Shown here: positions 16,269 to 25,865 of the stretch, piece by piece
Numbering within the stretch: position 1 is the stretch's first letter
Layout of the letters: each line of letters opens with the position of its first letter
NCBI GenBank assembly: GCA_030604905.1
Contig: JAUVVA010000015.1
Span: 1-51,135 of the forward strand
Direction of reading: 5' to 3'
Length of the DNA stretch: 51,135 nucleotides
Source: Verrucomicrobiota bacterium
GTDB lineage: Bacteria; Verrucomicrobiota; Verrucomicrobiia; Opitutales; Opitutaceae
Program-made: the position numbers and the translations under genes
The notes under the pieces: model-generated
Databases searched by the model: none
Told to the model about the DNA's origin: nothing
Seen by the model: the letters and a program-made list of their open reading frames with translations, nothing else

Positions 16269-19200
16269 TCAAGGCGCGGTGACACGGAGGCGGATGTATC
16301 GGCGGGGCGCGGCGCCGAGGGGAACGGTGTCCGTCACGGTAACCATATCGCCGACGCTGCCGGGGTTGGCGGCTACGGGCAACCAGCTCGCGAGGTCGTT
16401 GCTGGCTTCGACGATGTAGTCGAGTTCGGCGCGCGCACGGCGGAAGCTGATTTGGAGTGACGAGGGCTCGGACGTAGTGAGCGAGACGGCGGGGCCGGCC
16501 GAGGCGGAGATCGGATCGAGTTGGAGCGCGTATTCGAGCAGGTTGACGAGGCCGTCGCCGTCGGGGTCGGAGAGGGAGCCCCAGACCGTGGCTTCGAGCG
16601 CGGGGTCGGCGAGTTGCTCGGTAGAGAAGGTGTTCGCTTGCCAGAGTTCGTAGGGGGTGGAGGCGGGCGGAAGAGTAAGGCCGCCGACGAAGAGGTCGTC
16701 CACGGCGGCGATGCCGCGGCGGAAGGCGCTTTGGCCGCCGAGGTAGGGGTGGGCGTTGGCGTCGGTGGCGAGTTGGGCGTTGGTCCAGCCGTTGTTGGTG
16801 AGGCGGAGCAACTCCACCGGCTCGGCAGTACCGCTGGCGCCGCGGCTCTCGAGGATGCCGACCAGGTCATAAGTCGAGCCCGCGCTGCGGGTGAGACGCA
16901 GGCGCAGCCGATACCAGTGGCCGTCGCTCAGGTCGGAGCCGAGGTAGTCGGAGAGCAGCTGGTTGTTGCCGCCGTCGAAAAAGTTCGAGAGCCGCAGGCG
17001 CACGCGTTGGAGGCCCGGCGCGGAGGCTTTGTCGAGGCCGACGTGGATCCCGTAGTTGCTCGCCGAGCCGCTGCCGGAGACGAGGGGCACGTAGGTGGAG
17101 GAGGGGCCGAGGCCGAGGTAGAGCGGGACGCCGCCGTCCCAGACAGCGGTGCGCCAGCGGAAGTGCAGGTGCAACTCGCGCGATTGCCCGCCGTCGACGG
17201 CGTGGACGAGGGCGGAGGCCTGGTGGTTGCTGCTGTCGGCGGGAAGAAGCCCGAGGGAGCCTCCGAGGCCCACGGCGGCGGCGGCGAAGGCTCCGTTCGC
17301 GCCGGTGGCGGTGTAGAGGAGGTCGGCGGTGCGGCCGGTCTCGTCGTGGGTGAAGAGAGCGCCCTGCCAAGGATCGAGGGTGGCGAAGGCGGCGACGGGC
17401 GAGGGCGCGCTTTGTCCGTAACGCGGGTCGAGGGCGACGACGCGATAGTAGTAGGTGGTGGGGCCCGTCAGCCCCGTGTCAGTGACGTAGGTCGGGCTGC
17501 TCGTGGTAACGGCGACGCGGGCGAATGGGCCGGAGGGCTGGGAGGCGCGCTCGATGGCGAAGCCCGATTCCTGAGCGCCGCTTTGCGAGGCCCAGAAAAA
17601 GCTGAGCGAGCTGTCGGTGCGCGCGGCGAGCGCGAGGGCGGAGGGCGCGTCGGGGCGGCGGTCGAGGCCGCCGACGAAGAGATCGTCGACGGCGGCGATG
17701 CCGCGGGCGGAGGCGTTTTGCCCGCCGAAGTAGACGTAGGCGGAGGAGTCGGCGGCGAGTTGCGCGTTTGTCCAACCGGCGGCGCTCACGGTGAGCAGGA
17801 GGGCTGGAGTGGATTTCGCCTCGGCGCCGAGGCTCTCCAGCGTGCCCTCGAGCGCGTAGGTGTTACCGGTGGGGGTGATGGCGAGGGTGAGGCGCAGCCA
17901 GTCGCCGTCGGCGAGGTCGGAGGCGAGGTAGGCGCTGGTGGCGATGTTGTTTCCGCCGTCGAAGAAGTTGGTGAGGTTGAGCCGGGGGCGGTTGGTCTGG
18001 CTCGTGTTGTTCGACTTTTGGAGCGCAAGAAACAGCGCGTAGTCGGTCGCGGTGCCGAAGGTCGTGGCGCCGCTGACCATCGGGTAGTAATCCGCTCGGG
18101 GGCCGAGGCCGAGGTAGAAGAGCTGGCCGCCGGTGACGGTGTTGGCGCGCCAGCGAAGCAGGACGGACAAGGTGCGGGAGGCGCCGCCGGCGAGGGCTTG
18201 CTGGAGGACGGCGTTGGGGCGCGTGGAGCCCGAGCTGTGGACGAGCGCGATGTCGCCCGCCGCTCCCTCGCCGGAGACGGGGGTGAAGACGCCGTTGTCG
18301 CCGTTGAAGAGATAGAGCGCCTGGGCGTCGCCTTGGCCGTCGTGGTGGAAGCGCACGCCGGAGACGGGCGAGGCGGAGGCGAGGGCGCCGTAGCCCGAGG
18401 CGCCGAGGGCGTTGACGGCGCGGACGCGGTAGAACCAGGTCTCGCCCAAGGCCACGGCGGTGTCGTCGAAACGCGGCACGCCGGCGGGGCTCGTGCCCGC
18501 GAACCACCAGGGGCCGGAGGCGGACGCGGCGCGCTCGATCTCGAAGCCGGACTCGTTGCCAGAGAGGTCCTGCCAGGCGAGATGAACGGTGCTGGAGTTG
18601 GCGCCGATGGCGCGGAGTTTTTCGGGCGCGGCCGGGAGCGAATCCGGCGGGGGCGGCGTGAGCTGGGTGTCGGTGAAGGTGGTGGCGCTGCTGCCGCCGG
18701 AGCTGCTGCCGTGGGTGTAGAAGACGCCCCACTCGGACTCGGCGCCGAGGTTGGGCAAAGTCTGGGTGGTGATGAACGTCCAGTCGGCGCCGTTTTGCGA
18801 ATGGTAGGCGGTGAAGGCGTCGCCGCGGCGGGAAAGTTTTAACCAGACAGGACGCGCCACGGGGCCGACGGCGACTGTGCGGCTGGGGCCAACCGATGCG
18901 CCGGTGGACTCGCGCCAGCGCACGCGGAGGCTCTGGGCGTCGGTGCGGCGGTTGGCGGCGACAAAAATCATGGGCGCGTCGGGCGAGCGGGAGGCGCGCA
19001 CGAGGATTCCGCCGTCGTTGTGCGATCCGCCGGTGCTGGCTGGCGCGACGCGGGTGACGAAGTCGGTGTCGCCGCCGAAGCGCGCGCTGGCGAAGAGCAG
19101 ACGGTCGTTGTTTCCGTCGGTCAGGAAGCCGGCGGATTGGAGCATGAGCGTGGTGCCGTCGAATACGGCAAGCCCTTCCGGCCATAGGGGACCGCCGATG

Positions 19201-21599
19201 TCGGCGGCTCGCAGCCCGAGCGGGAGGGCGCGCGGCGTGGTTACGGAGACGGCGGTGGAGGGCGACGATCCGTCGGCGCTGACGGCGACGACGCGATAGA
19301 AGTAGATGATTTCGCCGACCGTGCCGCTGTCGCGCCATTCGGTGGTTTCGTTCGCGAGCAAGGCTAGCGTGGACCAGGGGCCGGCAGCGCCGTGGCTGCG
19401 CTGAATCTGCAGTAGGGTCGCGGTGGTGTTGGCGGCGAGCCGGGACCAAGAGAGGTCCACCTGGTCTGATTGGCGGGCGTGGACGGTGAGGCCGAGCGGT
19501 GGGGCGGGGGCGAGCGCGGCGGGCGTGACGGCGAGCGTGGCCGTTGGTGTGGAGGTGCCGGAGGCGTTACGTGCTGCGATGCGGTAAAAGACGGTCGCAC
19601 CGGGGCTGAGGCCGGTGTCGCGATAGCTGACGTCGCCGGGGGCGGTGAGGGCGATCTCGGTGAATGGGCCGCCGGAAGCGGTGGCGCGCGAGACGACGAT
19701 GGATGGCGGTGCGTCGCCGCCCGGCGCGATCCACGAGAGGTCCGCAAGCGTGGAGCCGGCGGCGGATGCTGCGAAGCCGGTCGGCGCAGCGGGCGCGGCA
19801 GCCGCGGCGGGGGCGAAGATGCCCTGGCTGGCGTTGTCGTAGGTGCCGCCGTTGGTGCTCTCTAGTTTCACGGCGCGCACCATATACCAGAGGTCACCGG
19901 CGGGAGGCGCTGCGTCGGTGTAGGCAGTGTCGGCGACCGGAGTCGAGGTGAGCCGGGTGTAGGCGCCCTTGCGCGTGGCGGAGCGATAAACGTGGTATCC
20001 GAGGCCGGCGTCAGCCGATGCCGACCACGTAAGGGCCACGTGGCCGGACCGGATTGCCTGCAAACGGGAGGGTGGGATGACAACGTGGAGTCGAAGCGCG
20101 GGATCGCCCATGAGATTCGCGATTTGAGGGTTTATCCAACGGGCGGCGCGCCGGTGGGTTTCACCAATGTGCAGACCGTATCCCATGGCCCAGCGGTGGA
20201 GGGCGGCATCGAGGCCGCTCAAGTCGTTGCCCCAGTCGCAAGCGAGCCCCCAATCGCGCATGGCGAGAGGAGCGCGGAGGAAGTTGTTTTGATTATCCCA
20301 ATCCGCGAAGTAGCTTCCGAAAAGATTGAAGAACACCGCTTGGCGTGGGGCGGCGACGAAGTCAAAGGTCGTGCCGATATTGTTGGCGCTTTGGTAGGTG
20401 CCGCCGCCGAGTCCCGCAGCCCAAGTGTAGGGTTGGCTGCGCAGGGTGGTGAGGAGATTTGTGTCCGACGTTACTTGGCTGGAGCCGAAGAGGGCGCGTA
20501 GGTTGTTTAGAATGCCGGCAGAGTAGCCGAGGCCGAAGTCGTCCTTGTAGATGGCTCGTCGAGGGGCGGTGAGTTGGCCGTGGCGCCAGGCGCGGGCCTT
20601 GGCGAGGTAACGGCGCAGCAGGTCCACTTCGTCGCCGAAGACGGGCATGTTGTGCAGATCGACGCGGCCGATGCCGAAGGAGAGTTCCCAAGTGACGTCC
20701 TGGATGCCGTCGAGATGGGTCCGGTAGATCGTGACGTCGTGTTTGCCGTCTCCTGGCCGGTTGTGATTCTCGGTGCGTTCGGAGAGGGTATTGGTGGCGG
20801 TGTCGGGCCATGAGGCGTGGGAAAAATCTGCATAGTAGGAGTCGGCCGGCCAGGCGCCGCTGTGGTCGGTGTGGCCATCCGCCGCGCTCGTTCCGGAGTA
20901 GGGCACAGGGACGCGGCCGAGGAGGTAGATGGCGCTAAGGTCGTTGGCCGGATCAGCGTCGCTCGCGAGGGCGGAGCGGCGCTGTCCGATGGCGGTTTTA
21001 ACGGTTTCGACTTTGGCTGAATCGAAGGTCTCTGCGCGCGGAGCGAGGAGGCGTTCGACGCGCCAACCGTCGCCGATGAGATCCATCTCCAACGAGTCGA
21101 GTTCGGTGGCGAGGGCGGGGGCCAGGGTGCCGTCGACAACGAGGAGAAGTGTGCCGCGAGAGTCGAGCAGCGGAGCCTGGATGGAGGCGGCAATGTAGCC
21201 GCGGCTCCGTGAGGGCAGGTTGCTGGTGTTGTGCTGGCGGATGACGAGGTATTCGTAGCGTGCGCCGATGGCCGCTTCGGTGTCGATGTAGGACAGAGCG
21301 TTGGCACCGAGGGTGGTGCGGAGGGTCCACGAGTCGGTGGAAATATAGTTGCCGTAGGCGCCGTCGACGCGGCGGTAGACCGAGGTGGATGTGGGCGTGA
21401 TGCCGACGGGAGCGGCTGCCCAGGAGAGCGTGATGGACGCGGGCGAGGCTTGGACTGTGGCGGTAAGGCCTAGGGCGGCGATCTCACCAGTGGTCTGGCC
21501 AAGCAGCGCAGGGGCGACGCCGGAGAACACTAGAGCGAGACGGAAAAGGAAAAACACCCGCAACGGTGAAGCGGAGAATACCGAGCAGAGGGAAAGCAT
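16269..21599 (-). CDS. Giant secreted fibronectin type III / LamG-like surface protein
   Basis: A 1776-residue exported protein. The ATG at 21599 is chosen because it is followed by a hydrophobic signal (RVFFLFRLALVFSG, ending near ALLGQ). An FN3-like strand set follows, then residues about 130-510 with an alpha/beta fold slightly reminiscent of gingipain-like C25 domains (TLLLVVDGTLAP, DLSAIYLLGRVPVPYSG); no His-Cys pair could be assigned, so peptidase activity is not claimed. At least five FN3 modules follow (recurring ESGFEIERA, YYYRVVALD), with a concanavalin-like domain at about 790-960. Two copies of a LamG-like module each contain NLTNFFDGGNN or RLSNFFDGGNN and GGQ...RGIAAVDDLFVGGL. 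Near the end is SDPDGDGLVNLLEYAL, a calcium-binding dockerin-like loop common in secreted proteins of this group. A candidate LacI operator lies 63 bp upstream. Probably surface glycan binding or adhesion. Confidence 0.8.
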   Translation of the reverse strand: MLSLCSVFSASPLRVFFLFRLALVFSGVAPALLGQTTGEIAALGLTATVQASPASITLSWAAAPVGITPTSTSVYRRVDGAYGNYISTDSWTLRTTLGANALSYIDTEAAIGARYEYLVIRQHNTSNLPSRSRGYIAASIQAPLLDSRGTLLLVVDGTLAPALATELDSLEMDLIGDGWRVERLLAPRAETFDSAKVETVKTAIGQRRSALASDADPANDLSAIYLLGRVPVPYSGTSAADGHTDHSGAWPADSYYADFSHASWPDTATNTLSERTENHNRPGDGKHDVTIYRTHLDGIQDVTWELSFGIGRVDLHNMPVFGDEVDLLRRYLAKARAWRHGQLTAPRRAIYKDDFGLGYSAGILNNLRALFGSSQVTSDTNLLTTLRSQPYTWAAGLGGGTYQSANNIGTTFDFVAAPRQAVFFNLFGSYFADWDNQNNFLRAPLAMRDWGLACDWGNDLSGLDAALHRWAMGYGLHIGETHRRAARWINPQIANLMGDPALRLHVVIPPSRLQAIRSGHVALTWSASADAGLGYHVYRSATRKGAYTRLTSTPVADTAYTDAAPPAGDLWYMVRAVKLESTNGGTYDNASQGIFAPAAAAAPAAPTGFAASAAGSTLADLSWIAPGGDAPPSIVVSRATASGGPFTEIALTAPGDVSYRDTGLSPGATVFYRIAARNASGTSTPTATLAVTPAALAPAPPLGLTVHARQSDQVDLSWSRLAANTTATLLQIQRSHGAAGPWSTLALLANETTEWRDSGTVGEIIYFYRVVAVSADGSSPSTAVSVTTPRALPLGLRAADIGGPLWPEGLAVFDGTTLMLQSAGFLTDGNNDRLLFASARFGGDTDFVTRVAPASTGGSHNDGGILVRASRSPDAPMIFVAANRRTDAQSLRVRWRESTGASVGPSRTVAVGPVARPVWLKLSRRGDAFTAYHSQNGADWTFITTQTLPNLGAESEWGVFYTHGSSSGGSSATTFTDTQLTPPPPDSLPAAPEKLRAIGANSSTVHLAWQDLSGNESGFEIERAASASGPWWFAGTSPAGVPRFDDTAVALGETWFYRVRAVNALGASGYGALASASPVSGVRFHHDGQGDAQALYLFNGDNGVFTPVSGEGAAGDIALVHSSGSTRPNAVLQQALAGGASRTLSVLLRWRANTVTGGQLFYLGLGPRADYYPMVSGATTFGTATDYALFLALQKSNNTSQTNRPRLNLTNFFDGGNNIATSAYLASDLADGDWLRLTLAITPTGNTYALEGTLESLGAEAKSTPALLLTVSAAGWTNAQLAADSSAYVYFGGQNASARGIAAVDDLFVGGLDRRPDAPSALALAARTDSSLSFFWASQSGAQESGFAIERASQPSGPFARVAVTTSSPTYVTDTGLTGPTTYYYRVVALDPRYGQSAPSPVAAFATLDPWQGALFTHDETGRTADLLYTATGANGAFAAAAVGLGGSLGLLPADSSNHQASALVHAVDGGQSRELHLHFRWRTAVWDGGVPLYLGLGPSSTYVPLVSGSGSASNYGIHVGLDKASAPGLQRVRLRLSNFFDGGNNQLLSDYLGSDLSDGHWYRLRLRLTRSAGSTYDLVGILESRGASGTAEPVELLRLTNNGWTNAQLATDANAHPYLGGQSAFRRGIAAVDDLFVGGLTLPPASTPYELWQANTFSTEQLADPALEATVWGSLSDPDGDGLVNLLEYALQLDPISASAGPAVSLTTSEPSSLQISFRRARAELDYIVEASNDLASWLPVAANPGSVGDMVTVTDTVPLGAAPRRYIRLRVTAP

Positions 21600-21661
21600 G
21601 TGGAGCGGGGCAAGAGGCGCGCACACTGAGTGGTGTATCCGGAACGGCAAAAACGCCGTCG

Positions 21662-21676
21662 GTTGAATCGTTTAAC
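21662..21676 (-). promoter_or_regulatory. Candidate LacI-type operator (site 4)
   Basis: GTTGAATCGTTTAAC, 63 bp upstream of the fibronectin protein start. It is the most symmetric of the four sites (arms GTTNAA/TTNAAC). Confidence 0.55.
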
Positions 21677-21967
21677 AGCGGGCTGTACGGCCTATACTAT
21701 TGCCCGGTTGAATAATGGGGCTCCGGAAAAAACAGCCGCGATTGAAGGATTATCCTTCGACGGTCGACGCGAGTAAGATCTTTTGGGGCTATGTCGCGAA
21801 ACGCAGGGTTTGCCTACATTCTGAAGAACGGAACGCCGCCAAGGACAGGTTTTTACGCTCGGCCGCAGCGACGTCGGTATAGAGCTATCGGTGCCGTCGC
21901 TAGCGGACGGCAAGAGAAGGTTCTTAGATCTGCGACCAGGCTTGGGTGCTGAAGAAGGCTTTCATGG

Positions 21968-22070
21968 GCGAGCGCGGCGCGTAGCGACGTCGAGTGTGGC
22001 CGTTGGTATGGAGGTGCCGGAGGCGTCACGTGCTGCGATGCGGTATAAGACGGTCGCGCCTGGGCTGAGG
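21968..22070 (-). pseudogene. Degenerate duplicated fibronectin-III fragment
   Basis: About 100 bp closely match 19510-19612 inside the large fibronectin gene. On the minus strand it reads LSPGATVLYRIAARDASG, against LSPGATVFYRIAARNASG in the intact gene. Sequence on both sides is unrelated and the frame has no start or signal, so this is a non-functional remnant. The rest of the 21677-22228 gap shows no recognisable gene. Confidence 0.8.
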
Positions 22071-22228
22071 CGGAAGCGGAAGGCAGGGTGGCCATGGAAA
22101 GGGTGGGTGGAGCTGGCTACCACGGTGCTTGGGCCGGGAGGTCGGTTGACCGGGCAGGCGGCCGAATTTTCGGCGATCACGCCAAGTCGCAGGAAGACGG
22201 GATCTGCCCGCTGCGGCGTTCGCCTGGT

Positions 22229-23923
22229 TCAGCGTTTGTCGAGCAAGCTCTCGATTTCCTCGACCGAAGCGATCAGGCCGGGTGCGGGGGACTGTCGGGG
22301 CCAATGCCAGCCTACGCCGCGGTAGAGGCTCGCCGCCTTGGGGTGGGTTCGGTGCAGCGACAGGTAATCAGTCCAAGCCGCGCGGAAATTTTCGAGGCTC
22401 GCTCGGACGCGAGCCTTGTCCGCTCCGGCGATCTCTCCAGCTTGCCATCCAACGTAGGCCGCCGCCAAGAGCTTCCATGCTTCTGCGATCGCGCGAAACA
22501 AACGCAGGCCGTATTCCACGCCGGCGACGATCTCCTCGCGGAGCGCTCGGGGGAAGCCAGACGAGAGCCCGTCGCAGGCTTCGCGCATCTCCAGCCAAAT
22601 GCCGGCGGCGCGTTCCTTTTCGGCCAGCGTTTCATCGAGGGCGCCGAGCTCGATCAGCTTTTTGAAAACCAGGGCCAGCTTGTCGTAGCCGTGCAGGTTG
22701 TCGTCGCGCATCCATTGGTTGGTCGGATACTCCGGCACCCGGTCGTTCTGCGAATCATAGGCGGAGCAGAGCTTGCCGCGCAGGACCGCCTCCTCCGACA
22801 GCAACGCGATCCTTCGCATCACCTCGCCATCTTCGCGGGACATTCCAAAGCGGCTCCGGCAAGCGCGGGAAAACAAAGCAGACTCCGGCGCTTCCGGATC
22901 TGCGATCAGCTCCGCGAGAACGGCAAAATTCAGCCGGCACCAGAACTCCGATTCCCGGTTGACCACCGGTCCATACCAACCGCCGCCGCGTGACCAGGTG
23001 TAGAGTCCGGCGCACTGCGGGCTGTCGAAAAAGGTTCGGATGCCGTGGTCGTTCGGGAGCTCGCGAAATCCTTCGAGCAAGCCGCGGACGATGTAGTTGG
23101 GGTAGGCCCCCTTGCCCTCGTATTCGCGCTGGCACTGCACCTCCAAAATCTGCGGGTGATGCCCCTGCCCGAGGCAGGGGTTGACGGGGGTGAAGCGGTG
23201 GAAGTCGAACTGGGTGTGCTTGACCGAAAAGATCAGCTTGGGGTGAGGCTCCACGCGGTCCGTCACGCTCAGATAGAATTCGGCGCTGGCGTGGAACCGA
23301 TCGGGGTGGGTGTCCCAGGTCCGGTGGATCAGCCAGCGGTTGTGCCGGACGCAGATCTCCGCCCGCAGGAAGTCGAGCAGACGGACGAACTGCTCCTGCA
23401 TCTCCTCGCATCCCGACCCGTAATCGACGGCGCCGTTTCCGGTGTGGTGGGGCGTATCGAGCAGGTAGGTCTCGCCGACGCGCACGACGAGACCGTCGAT
23501 CTCCGGCCAGCGTGTGAAGATTTCCGCGAACAGTTCCCGGTGCAGATCCAGGGTCTTGGGCCGCAGCAGGCTGATCCGGCCGGTGGCGGGGTCGCAGATT
23601 TCATCGCGGTGGCGCTCCACGATGGCCTTCGGCAACACAAACAAATCGACGTGGTAGAAGACGTTTAATCCCGAACTCTTGGCCGCCTGGATCTCGGCGT
23701 CGCGCTCGGCGGTGAAAGTCGCCAGCCACCGTCGCTCTTCATCGTTGCCGGGAAAGACGCCCGGAGCCGACGCCTCGAAGCGCGCCACGGTGTTGATGTG
23801 CTTGAAGGCCTGGCCGGTGAAGCCGTGAGCGCGGAGCGTGTCCGGGTTCGAAAAGATCGTATCGAGCGGAGCGTCACCCGGGTTGTGGTGAACCATGTCG
23901 ATGGCGTGCAGATGACGTTTCAT
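22229..23923 (-). CDS. GH67-like (alpha-glucuronidase-related) glycoside hydrolase
   Basis: A 564-residue, apparently cytoplasmic protein (no signal peptide). The middle part matches the alpha-glucuronidase family: KLIFSVKHTQFDFHRFTPVN followed by a QILEVQCQREYEGKG segment corresponds to the conserved K-x-x-x-DF...EP-x-x-P and E-x-Q-x-x-x-EY-x-G motifs of GH67. DGLVVRVGETY upstream and GLYTWSRGGGWYGPVVNRES downstream also fit. GH67 enzymes remove (4-O-methyl)-glucuronic acid from xylo-oligosaccharides. The overall similarity is distant and the acid/base and nucleophile cannot be assigned with certainty. It lies 58 bp downstream of uxuA in a glucuronate cluster, which supports a uronic-acid-releasing role. 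A different uronoside as substrate remains possible. Confidence 0.65.
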   Translation of the reverse strand: MKRHLHAIDMVHHNPGDAPLDTIFSNPDTLRAHGFTGQAFKHINTVARFEASAPGVFPGNDEERRWLATFTAERDAEIQAAKSSGLNVFYHVDLFVLPKAIVERHRDEICDPATGRISLLRPKTLDLHRELFAEIFTRWPEIDGLVVRVGETYLLDTPHHTGNGAVDYGSGCEEMQEQFVRLLDFLRAEICVRHNRWLIHRTWDTHPDRFHASAEFYLSVTDRVEPHPKLIFSVKHTQFDFHRFTPVNPCLGQGHHPQILEVQCQREYEGKGAYPNYIVRGLLEGFRELPNDHGIRTFFDSPQCAGLYTWSRGGGWYGPVVNRESEFWCRLNFAVLAELIADPEAPESALFSRACRSRFGMSREDGEVMRRIALLSEEAVLRGKLCSAYDSQNDRVPEYPTNQWMRDDNLHGYDKLALVFKKLIELGALDETLAEKERAAGIWLEMREACDGLSSGFPRALREEIVAGVEYGLRLFRAIAEAWKLLAAAYVGWQAGEIAGADKARVRASLENFRAAWTDYLSLHRTHPKAASLYRGVGWHWPRQSPAPGLIASVEEIESLLDKR

Positions 23924-23981
23924 TTCAACTCTTCGTTTCCGGTGCTCTCTCGTGCATCGCGTCGCGCGGCGTTTGCTCTGA

Positions 23982-25061
23982 TCATCGCGCGCGCGAATCC
24001 AGCAGCGACTTCATGTAGCCCATGGTGAAGGCCATGCCGGCATGCCACGGTGCGGCGCAGGACATCTGCGGTGCGTGGTCGGGGATGAGCACGCCTTGGA
24101 AATTCGCATCCGCGAGGATGTCCACAATGCGCCGCATATCGATGTCGCCTTCGTCGATGAAGACCTCCTGGTAATGCGGCACGCGGCCGCGGACGTTGCG
24201 GAAGTGGACATAGCCGATGCGCTGCTGTCTGGCGAAGCGGCGGGTGGCTTCGTAAACATCCATCCCGCTCTCCGGCATCTCGGCCAAGGTGCCGAGGCAG
24301 AACTCCAGGCCGTTTGCGGGGCTGGGGTTCAGATCGATGAGTTGTTGGTAGCGTTCCGGGCGATTGACCAGGCGAGGTGTGTCGCGGAGACGTTCGACCG
24401 GGGGATCGTCGGGATGGGCGGCGAGCATGACTCCCGCTTTCTCGGCGGTCGGGAGCAGGGCATCGAGGAAGTAGGCGAGTCGCCGCCAGAGTTCGTCCGA
24501 GGAGATGCGGGTGCGTTCGACGGTGCCCTTGGCGGTGGCATCGAAGGTCATGTTCCAGACCATGCCGTCGAGCATCGGTTCGTTGTCCACCACGCCGTCC
24601 ATGCCCACGCCGGCCGCGCCGCCCCGCGCGATGTTGCCGCCGACGCGGCCATAGACTCCGGCGAGGCTGAAGTTGTAGCCCATGCAAGGGATGCCCAGCT
24701 CGCCCATCGAGCGGATGAGTTTACGCAGGTTTTCCAGCTGTTGATCGCGAAGCGGTCCGGCCAGCAGCACGTCGTGCCAGTGGGCGGGATCGAAGTTTTC
24801 GATCGCGTAGATTTCCAGGCCTTCCGCCGCCGCCTCCTTTTGAACCGCCGCGAGTTCGTCGATGGTCCAAAGGCGGTTTGGGTCGCCCGCGTGACCCCAG
24901 CCTCCGCCGCGCCCGCCGGTGATCGGTTGATCGGTCGCCTCGCCGCCCTTGTTGAAGTAGTCCACCATGTGGATCACCAGATGGGTGGCACCGCATTGGC
25001 GGGCGAAGCGGTAGTGCTCGCGGTCAAGCATGTGCCGGTAGAGGCCGAATCCTAGTTTCAT
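23982..25061 (-). CDS. uxuA: Mannonate dehydratase
   Basis: A 359-residue cytoplasmic TIM-barrel metalloenzyme. It converts D-mannonate to 2-keto-3-deoxy-D-gluconate in the glucuronate/fructuronate branch. Recognised UxuA features are MKLGFGLYRHML at the start, GATHLVIHMVDYF, EIYAIENFDP, GIPCMGYNFSLAGVYGR, MLAAHPDDPPVERLRDTPRL and a C-terminal GVLIPDHAPQM segment holding expected metal ligands. The ATG at 25061 gives the usual start; the frame upstream of it is antisense-like arginine-rich sequence. It lies 23 bp after the SDR gene and before the GH67-like gene, forming a four-gene operon (RraA-like, SDR, UxuA, GH67-like). Fructuronate reductase and KDG kinase/aldolase are not in the window; the SDR could supply the reductase step. 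Confidence 0.92.
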   Translation of the reverse strand: MKLGFGLYRHMLDREHYRFARQCGATHLVIHMVDYFNKGGEATDQPITGGRGGGWGHAGDPNRLWTIDELAAVQKEAAAEGLEIYAIENFDPAHWHDVLLAGPLRDQQLENLRKLIRSMGELGIPCMGYNFSLAGVYGRVGGNIARGGAAGVGMDGVVDNEPMLDGMVWNMTFDATAKGTVERTRISSDELWRRLAYFLDALLPTAEKAGVMLAAHPDDPPVERLRDTPRLVNRPERYQQLIDLNPSPANGLEFCLGTLAEMPESGMDVYEATRRFARQQRIGYVHFRNVRGRVPHYQEVFIDEGDIDMRRIVDILADANFQGVLIPDHAPQMSCAAPWHAGMAFTMGYMKSLLDSRAR

Positions 25062-25084
25062 ACGGTGTGGTGGGGATTTGGGGA

Positions 25085-25855
25085 TCAGAAGCCGATTGAA
25101 GCGCCGCCATCGACCGGGAGGCACACTCCGGTGACGAAGCTGGCTGCGGGGCTGGAGAGGTAAACGGCGGCCTGTCCGATATCGTCCGGGCGGCCGAAGG
25201 TCTTCGCCGGGGTGCGGGAGAGGATCTTGTCGCGCCGGGCAGGGTCGCCGTCGAGCGCTTGGCGCATCATGGGCGTCTCGATCCAGCCGGGGGCGATGGC
25301 ATTGACGCGCACACCCTGGCCGGAGGCTTCGGTGGCCAGGCTGCGGACCATGCCGAGCATGCCGGATTTGGCGGCGCTGTAGGCGGTCAGAAGCGGTATG
25401 CCGAAAATCGAGGCCATGGAACCGATGAAGAGGATCGAGCCGTGATTGCGCTTTAGCATGCCCGGAAGAACGGCCCGATTGAGCGCGTGGGCCGCGCAGA
25501 GGTGGGTGGTGAGGATTGCCTGGAAGTCGGCCTCCGTGGTTTCGACGGCGGGCTTCTTGAGGTGGATGCCCGCGTTGTTGACCAAGATGGAGACGGGGGC
25601 TCCGGCGGCGTTCTCCGCTTGCCTGACCAGGTGCGGCGCCTCCTCCAGCCGGGTGACGTCGTGGACGACGTAGCCGGCCGCGCCACCGAGGGTTTTGACC
25701 GCCTCGGCGAGAAGCGCTTCGCGGCGGCCGGCGAGCACGACCCGGGCGCCGGCCTCGACCATGCAACGGGCGATGGCCAGCCCGATGCCGCTGCCGCCGC
25801 CGGTGATCAAGGCGCATTCGCCGTCGAGGGAGAAGGGGTCTTGGTTGGCGTTCAT
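25085..25855 (-). CDS. Short-chain dehydrogenase/reductase (possible fructuronate reductase)
   Basis: A 256-residue classical SDR. The nucleotide motif TGGGSGIG is at 18-25, NNAG at about 93-96, and catalytic Ser146 and Tyr159-x-x-x-Lys163 are in FIGSMAS and YSAAKSGM. The C-terminus has GWIETPM and a VDGGASIGF end typical of gluconate/2-deoxygluconate-type SDRs. The ATG at 25855 leaves 10 bp after the upstream stop; an in-frame ATG at 25879 would overlap the upstream gene and add eight atypical residues. Next to uxuA it most likely interconverts fructuronate and mannonate, doing the job of UxuB with another fold. That role is inferred from context; KduD-like activity is an alternative. Confidence 0.88.
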   Translation of the reverse strand: MNANQDPFSLDGECALITGGGSGIGLAIARCMVEAGARVVLAGRREALLAEAVKTLGGAAGYVVHDVTRLEEAPHLVRQAENAAGAPVSILVNNAGIHLKKPAVETTEADFQAILTTHLCAAHALNRAVLPGMLKRNHGSILFIGSMASIFGIPLLTAYSAAKSGMLGMVRSLATEASGQGVRVNAIAPGWIETPMMRQALDGDPARRDKILSRTPAKTFGRPDDIGQAAVYLSSPAASFVTGVCLPVDGGASIGF

Positions 25856-25865
25856 GGCAGGTTGG

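Noticed and set aside
16521-18842. Long plus-strand frame inside the fibronectin gene
   Set aside because: Composition-driven shadow; the opposite strand has repeated FN3 and LamG-like modules.
16269-21599. Functional C25 (gingipain-like) peptidase in the fibronectin protein
   Set aside because: Only a loose fold resemblance; no catalytic His-Cys pair could be located.
21791-21960. Short plus-strand frame with YILKNG, recalling GIY-YIG nucleases
   Set aside because: Only five residues match; no GIY-YIG, Arg or Glu motifs follow.
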